From: JAATGA01 sp047605605
Lineage (GTDB): Bacteria > Pseudomonadota > Alphaproteobacteria > Rhodobacterales > Rhodobacteraceae
NCBI GenBank assembly: GCA_047605605.1
Contig: JASGFG010000101.1
Location: 1 to 10,883 of the forward strand
Direction: 5' to 3'
Length of the DNA stretch: 10,883 nt
In this document: piece after piece, positions 6,500 through 10,883 of the stretch
Layout: the number at the start of each line of letters is the position of its first letter
Position numbering within the stretch: position 1 is the first letter of the stretch
The notes under the pieces: generated by a model
What the model saw: only the letters and a program-made list of their open reading frames with translations
Told to the model about the DNA's origin: nothing
Database searches by the model: none
Program-made: the position numbers and the translations under genes

Positions 6500-6738
6500 C
6501 CCCACCTCCGCATCAGATGGCGGGCCAGCGCGCCAAGCGGCCGGCGGAACATCGACACGAAGGCCAGAACCCCGATCATCGACCAGATCCAGCCATGCAC
6601 CGCGCCGATCCAGATGATCAGCACCGGCGCGGCCAGCAGCAGCGCAAAGCCGGGGACGAATTGCAGCCGCATCGGTAACATCGCCACCCCCGCCCCGGCG
6701 ACGACCCAGAGGCAGGCGAGGATCAGCGGCAGGCTCAT
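6496..6738 (-). CDS. DUF2484 family small membrane protein, first copy
   Basis: The product has 80 residues: a first membrane helix (LPLILACLWVVAGAGVAML), two more hydrophobic stretches (about 31-47 and 50-63) and a basic tail FRRPLGALARHLMRRWG. This matches my memory of the DUF2484 family, which in Rhodobacterales often sits between murC and murB. The ATG lies four bases after the murC stop with a weak AGGCGG upstream, so it depends on translation through murC. Longer starts back to 6846 would lie inside murC and give a basic, low-complexity N-terminus. No function is established. Its place suggests a membrane role linked to envelope synthesis, but that is only inference. Confidence 0.9.
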   Translation of the reverse strand: MSLPLILACLWVVAGAGVAMLPMRLQFVPGFALLLAAPVLIIWIGAVHGWIWSMIGVLAFVSMFRRPLGALARHLMRRWG

Positions 6739-6742
6739 CCGG

Positions 6743-8154
<1,412 letters not shown>

Positions 8155-8158
<4 letters not shown>

Positions 8159-9252
8159 TTGGCATCCTTCACAAGACTTTCGACCAGCGCCACAAGGCGC
8201 TCGGTCGCGTCGGGGCGCGATTGACGGGTGGCGTTGATCGCCATGCGCATCGCGGCATCGGGCTGGCTGAGCACAGCGGCCATGTGGCTTGCCAGCGTGG
8301 CGGCGTCAAGCGCCTTTTCCGGAATCAGGATCGCGGCATCCGCCTCGACCAGCCCGCGCGCATTGGCCGTCTGGTGGTCGGCGGTGGCGGCGGCGAACGG
8401 GATCAGGATCGACGGCCGGCCGATCACGCTGATGTCCGCAACCGACGAGGCACCCGAGCGGCTGATCACCAACTGCGCCTCGGACAACCGCCGGGGAATG
8501 TCGGTAAAGAAGGGGGCGACCTCGGCCGCGATCCCCGCGTTTTCATAGGCTTCCACGACGCGGTTCAGGTCTTCGTCGCGCGCCTGTTGCGCCACGCGCA
8601 GGTTCGACCGGATTGGCTCCGGCAGGCTGGCCACGGCGGCGGGCACCACATCCGACAGGATGCGCGCGCCCTGGCTGCCGCCGATGACGACCAGGCTCAT
8701 CGGATAGTCGCCGGGCGGAATATAAGGCGCACCCGCGCGTTCCAGAACCGCGCCGCGCACCGGGTTTCCGGTGGGGGTTCCTGTCACTCCGGCAGGCAGA
8801 TCGGTCGGCCAAGTGCCGCAGGCGACGGCATTCACCCGGCCCGCGAAGACCTGATTCACCCGCCCCAGCACGCCGTTCTGTTCATGGATCATCCGCGGCA
8901 GCCGCAGGATCGTGGCCGCCGACAGCGCGGGGATCGTCGGGTATCCGCCAAACCCCACTACCACCGTGGGCCGGTCGCGCAGCATCTGCACCACCGCGCC
9001 GATCACGCCCCCCGCAATGCGGAACGGCACGGCCAGCTTCGCCAGCGCCCCCCCACGGGCAAAGGTGGCCGAGGTCACCTGTTCCACCTGCACCACATGC
9101 GGGAAACCGCCGGTATAGCGCGCGCCCCGCGCATCGGTGGACAGCTTGACCCGCCAGCCCTTGCGCACCATCGCCTCGGCCAGGGCCTGGGCGGGGAACA
9201 TGTGCCCCCCCGTGCCCCCGGCAGCGATCAGCAGCAGCGGCGCTTTGGCCAT
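8155..9252 (-). CDS. murG: Lipid II synthase MurG (N-acetylglucosaminyltransferase)
   Basis: This peripheral inner membrane glycosyltransferase (GT28) moves GlcNAc from UDP-GlcNAc to lipid I, making lipid II. It has 365 residues. Visible motifs are the N-terminal GGTGGHMFPAQALAEAM (12-28), VVVGFGGYPTIPAL (97-110), HEQNGVLGRVNQVFAG (123-138), VVIGGSQGARILSD (188-201) and the nucleotide-sugar site ISRSGASSVADISVIGRP (263-280) followed by PFAAATADHQTANA. The usual HEQN(A)VLG motif has Gly in place of Ala, a mild change. The start ATG shares one base with the ftsW stop (TAATG), so translation is probably coupled, with only a weak G-rich ribosome site. The assignment is certain. Confidence 0.98.
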
Positions 9253-10418
9253 TACCGCCCCCGCTTGAACAGGATGTCGCCCATCTGCCCCTGCGGGCGG
9301 GTGCGCGTCATCGCCAGCAGCATCCCCACGGTGATCCCCGCCGCGATGACGGACGACCCGCCATAGCTGACGAAGGGCAGCGTCATCCCCTTGGCCGGCA
9401 GCAGCCGCACCGCGACGCCCATGTTGATCATCGCCTGCACGCCAAAGACGCAGGCCAGCCCGGTCCCGGCCAGCCGGGTAAAGGGATCCCGCTCCTTGGT
9501 CAGCCGCAGCAGCGACCGCACCACGATCACCGCGTAAAGCGCGATGATCGCCAGAACCAGGATCAGCCCGTATTCCTCGGCCGCGACGGCGATGATGAAG
9601 TCGGTGTGGGCGTCGGGCAGCGTCCATTTCACCTGCCCCTCGCCCACGCCGACGCCGAAGAACCCGCCCTCCTGAATGGCGTTGGCGGCATAGCCCAGCT
9701 GGCTGCGCGGGTCCACGTCGGCGGCAAGAAAGCCGTCGATCCGCCGCGCAAAATGCTCGGAGGCATTGTAGGCGCCGAAACCCGCGGTGCCGACCAGACT
9801 TGCCACCACGACGATCAGGGTCAGCGGCGCCCCAGCGACGAAATAGACCACGCCCCAGGAAAACAGCACCAGCATCGACTGGCCGAAATCGGGCTGCATC
9901 GCCAGAAAACCCACGACAACCACCAGCATGACGAAAGAGATCAGCTTGCCCGGCGGGCCGTTGACCTCCTGGCTGGCGGCCATCAGCCAGGCGCTGACCA
10001 CGATGAAGCCGGGCTTGAGGAACTCCGACGGCTGGAAAGAGGCGAAGCCCAGGCTGAACCACCGGATCGCGCCCTTGCCGAAATCGGTCCCGAAGACCGG
10101 CAGGGCGGCCAGCGCGACGAACGAGGCCGCAAAGCCCACCACCGCCAGACGCCGCACCATGACCGGCGACATCATCGAGGTCAGGAACATCGCCACCATC
10201 GCGATGGAACCGAACATCGCCTGCCGCTGGACATAGTGATAGGGTTCCAGCCCGTTGCGCGTGGCCAGCGGCACCGAAGCCGCAAGGCCAAGCAGCAATC
10301 CGATGCCGAACAACACCATGATCGAGGTCATGGACCATTTGTCGATGGTGCGCCACCAACGGGGAAGGACCGGCTCTGCCACCCGTTTGGGCATCGAGCC
10401 ATAAACCATCTCGGTCAT
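9252..10418 (-). CDS. ftsW: Septal peptidoglycan polymerase FtsW (SEDS family)
   Basis: This multi-pass SEDS glycosyltransferase polymerises lipid II at the septum together with FtsI. From ATG 10418 it has 388 residues and about ten membrane helices, the first at about 31-49. Family motifs are FQPSEFLKPGFIV (128-140), AMQPDFGQSMLVL (173-185), the periplasmic loop ARRIDGFLAADVDP (224-237), GGFFGVGVGEGQVKWTLPDAHTDFI split across 251-275, AEEYGL (280-285) and TLPFVSYGGSS (346-356). The start is less sure: Met4 and Met9 are alternatives, and the ribosome site (AGGCGG, seven bases upstream) is weak. The frame stays open far upstream, but that stretch looks non-coding. Its stop overlaps the murG start by one base. 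FtsW rather than RodA is inferred from context and motifs. Confidence 0.97.
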   Translation of the reverse strand: MTEMVYGSMPKRVAEPVLPRWWRTIDKWSMTSIMVLFGIGLLLGLAASVPLATRNGLEPYHYVQRQAMFGSIAMVAMFLTSMMSPVMVRRLAVVGFAASFVALAALPVFGTDFGKGAIRWFSLGFASFQPSEFLKPGFIVVSAWLMAASQEVNGPPGKLISFVMLVVVVGFLAMQPDFGQSMLVLFSWGVVYFVAGAPLTLIVVVASLVGTAGFGAYNASEHFARRIDGFLAADVDPRSQLGYAANAIQEGGFFGVGVGEGQVKWTLPDAHTDFIIAVAAEEYGLILVLAIIALYAVIVVRSLLRLTKERDPFTRLAGTGLACVFGVQAMINMGVAVRLLPAKGMTLPFVSYGGSSVIAAGITVGMLLAMTRTRPQGQMGDILFKRGR

Positions 10419-10804
10419 GGGAATTCCGCCTGCCGTGCCTGTTCTGCCTCGCGCCCGGCTGTAGCCGCCGGGTCGTTGCGGAAAGTCTAGCGAACAGCGC
10501 CCGCGAAGGCCAGCGGAAACGAATCGCCTCGCGCGGGATTTATCGCCGGACCGCCGCCCGACCTGCCCGCCCGGCGGGGTCCGCCTCCTGGCCTGCTCTC
10601 CCCAGCCCGCCCGGCGAGGCCTGCCCGTGCCGCCTGCTCTTCCCGGGCCTCCCGGCCTGCCCGTCCGGCTTACCTGTCTGGCAGGGCCCGGCGGGGCCTG
10701 CCTGTGCCGCTTGGCCTCCCCGGCCCAACCTCCCCCGCCCAACCTTCCGGCCCGCTCGTTCGGCGGCGCCTGCGGGGAAACCTGCCCCCTCCCTCTTTCT
10801 GGAC
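10419..10804. other. GC-rich intergenic stretch before ftsW
   Basis: These 386 bases hold no gene I can support. The left 140 bases form the ftsW leader and probably its promoter. A TAGACT at 10485-10490 on the minus strand matches four of six -10 positions but has no clear -35 partner. A hairpin CCCGGC/GGCCGG-like pairing (10454-10459 with 10467-10472, 7-base loop) lies 36 bases before the ftsW start. The right half is C- and T-rich on the plus strand and contains degenerate repeats, listed separately. Minus-strand frames are open here but would encode only Gly, Arg, Pro and Ala, as expected from base composition. Confidence 0.6.
10570..10750. repeat. Degenerate tandem repeat, units of about 32-41 bases
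   Basis: Units starting with CCCGG occur at 10570, 10610, 10651, 10687 and 10719. The clearest pair is 10610-10633 and 10687-10710, which match at 22 of 24 positions (CCCGGCGAGGCCTGCC against CCCGGCGGGGCCTGCC, then GTGCCGC). The unit at 10570 shares CCCGGCGGGG. The other units are much weaker and the spacing falls from 41 to 32, so this is a decayed or chance-assisted repeat, not a clean array. Confidence 0.5.
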
Positions 10805-10883
10805 CTAAATATCCCACGGGGGTGCGGGGGTGTGAAACCCCCGCCGCGCCCACTCCCCCTCGCGCCAGCGCATCCAGTCCGCC
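10805..10883 (-). CDS. Possible 3' end of an upstream gene (partial)
   Basis: One minus-strand frame entering from the right edge reads ADWMRWREGEWARRG, then FHTPAPPWDI, then TAG at 10807-10805. The first 15 residues look like ordinary protein and the last ten come from the hairpin element. In related genomes genes such as murD lie on this side, but 25 residues do not identify the product. A second minus-strand frame is also open, so this may not be coding. Confidence 0.3.
   Translation of the reverse strand, partial: ADWMRWREGEWARRGFHTPAPPWDI
10806..10844 (-). terminator. Hairpin element, probable terminator of the gene to the right
   Basis: GCGGGGGT (10824-10831) and ACCCCCGC (10837-10844) form a perfect eight-pair stem with a five-base loop. 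In minus-strand sense it is followed by ACCCCCGTGGGATATTTAG. From memory, hairpins ending in CCCCCG...GGATATTT recur between genes across Rhodobacterales. The tail has TATTT rather than a full T-run, so termination strength is uncertain. It would separate the ftsW unit from its upstream neighbour. Confidence 0.5.

Noticed and set aside
9253..10359. murG read as a 734-residue protein extending across ftsW
   Set aside because: The upstream part is an out-of-frame reading of ftsW. MurG starts at the ATG 9252, just before GGTGGH at the correct distance.
10485..10513. Sigma70 promoter for ftsW around TAGACT
   Set aside because: No acceptable -35 element is at 16-18 bases, so I cannot support it as a feature.
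10570..10750. CRISPR array
   Set aside because: Units are degenerate, spacing is irregular, there are no distinct spacers, and no cas gene is in the window.
10419..10853. N-terminal extension of ftsW by about 145 codons
   Set aside because: The frame is open only because the DNA is very GC-rich. The product would be Gly/Arg/Pro-rich low complexity, and known FtsW proteins start near the chosen ATG.

Overview
The window is a segment of a division and cell wall (dcw) cluster from a GC-rich alphaproteobacterium. The gene order on the minus strand (ftsW, murG, murC, murB, ddl, ftsQ, ftsA, ftsZ), the DUF2484-type genes between murC and murB, the long Pro/Gln/Ala-rich tail of FtsZ, and an intergenic element near the right edge that I know from memory of Rhodobacterales genomes all point to Rhodobacteraceae. 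Paracoccus or a near relative is my best guess, but the genus is an inference.

Layout from right to left, which is the direction of transcription. At 10805-10883 there may be the last codons of an upstream gene, overlapped by a terminator-like hairpin. At 10419-10804 lies a very GC-rich stretch with no convincing gene. It holds degenerate tandem repeats and presumably the ftsW promoter. Then come ftsW (10418-9252), murG (9252-8155), murC (8158-6743) and two tandem DUF2484-like small membrane protein genes (6738-6496 and 6499-6257). These are all joined by overlaps of 1 to 4 bases or a 4-base gap, so they look like one transcript.

The run is broken at 6036-6254 by a small gene on the opposite strand that encodes a 72-residue protein with two membrane helices. 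Its stop lies 2 bases from the stop of the second DUF2484 gene. Its start codon overlaps the start codon of a possible 50-codon minus-strand ORF lying before murB. The second half then runs murB (5839-4913), a 75-base gap with two strong hairpins, ddl (4834-3914), ftsQ (3926-3021), ftsA (3024-1690), a 229-base gap with competing hairpins and a putative promoter, and ftsZ (1460 to beyond the left edge).

The genes act together. MurB and MurC make UDP-MurNAc and add L-Ala, Ddl makes D-Ala-D-Ala, MurG forms lipid II, and FtsW polymerises it at the septum. FtsZ forms the Z-ring, FtsA anchors it to the membrane, and FtsQ links it to the periplasmic part of the divisome. The core genes are textbook. 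The less ordinary material is the paralogous DUF2484 pair, the inverted small membrane gene that splits the cluster, and the structured gaps before ddl and ftsZ. I saw no mobile element, CRISPR array, tRNA or rRNA, and no clearly undescribed system.
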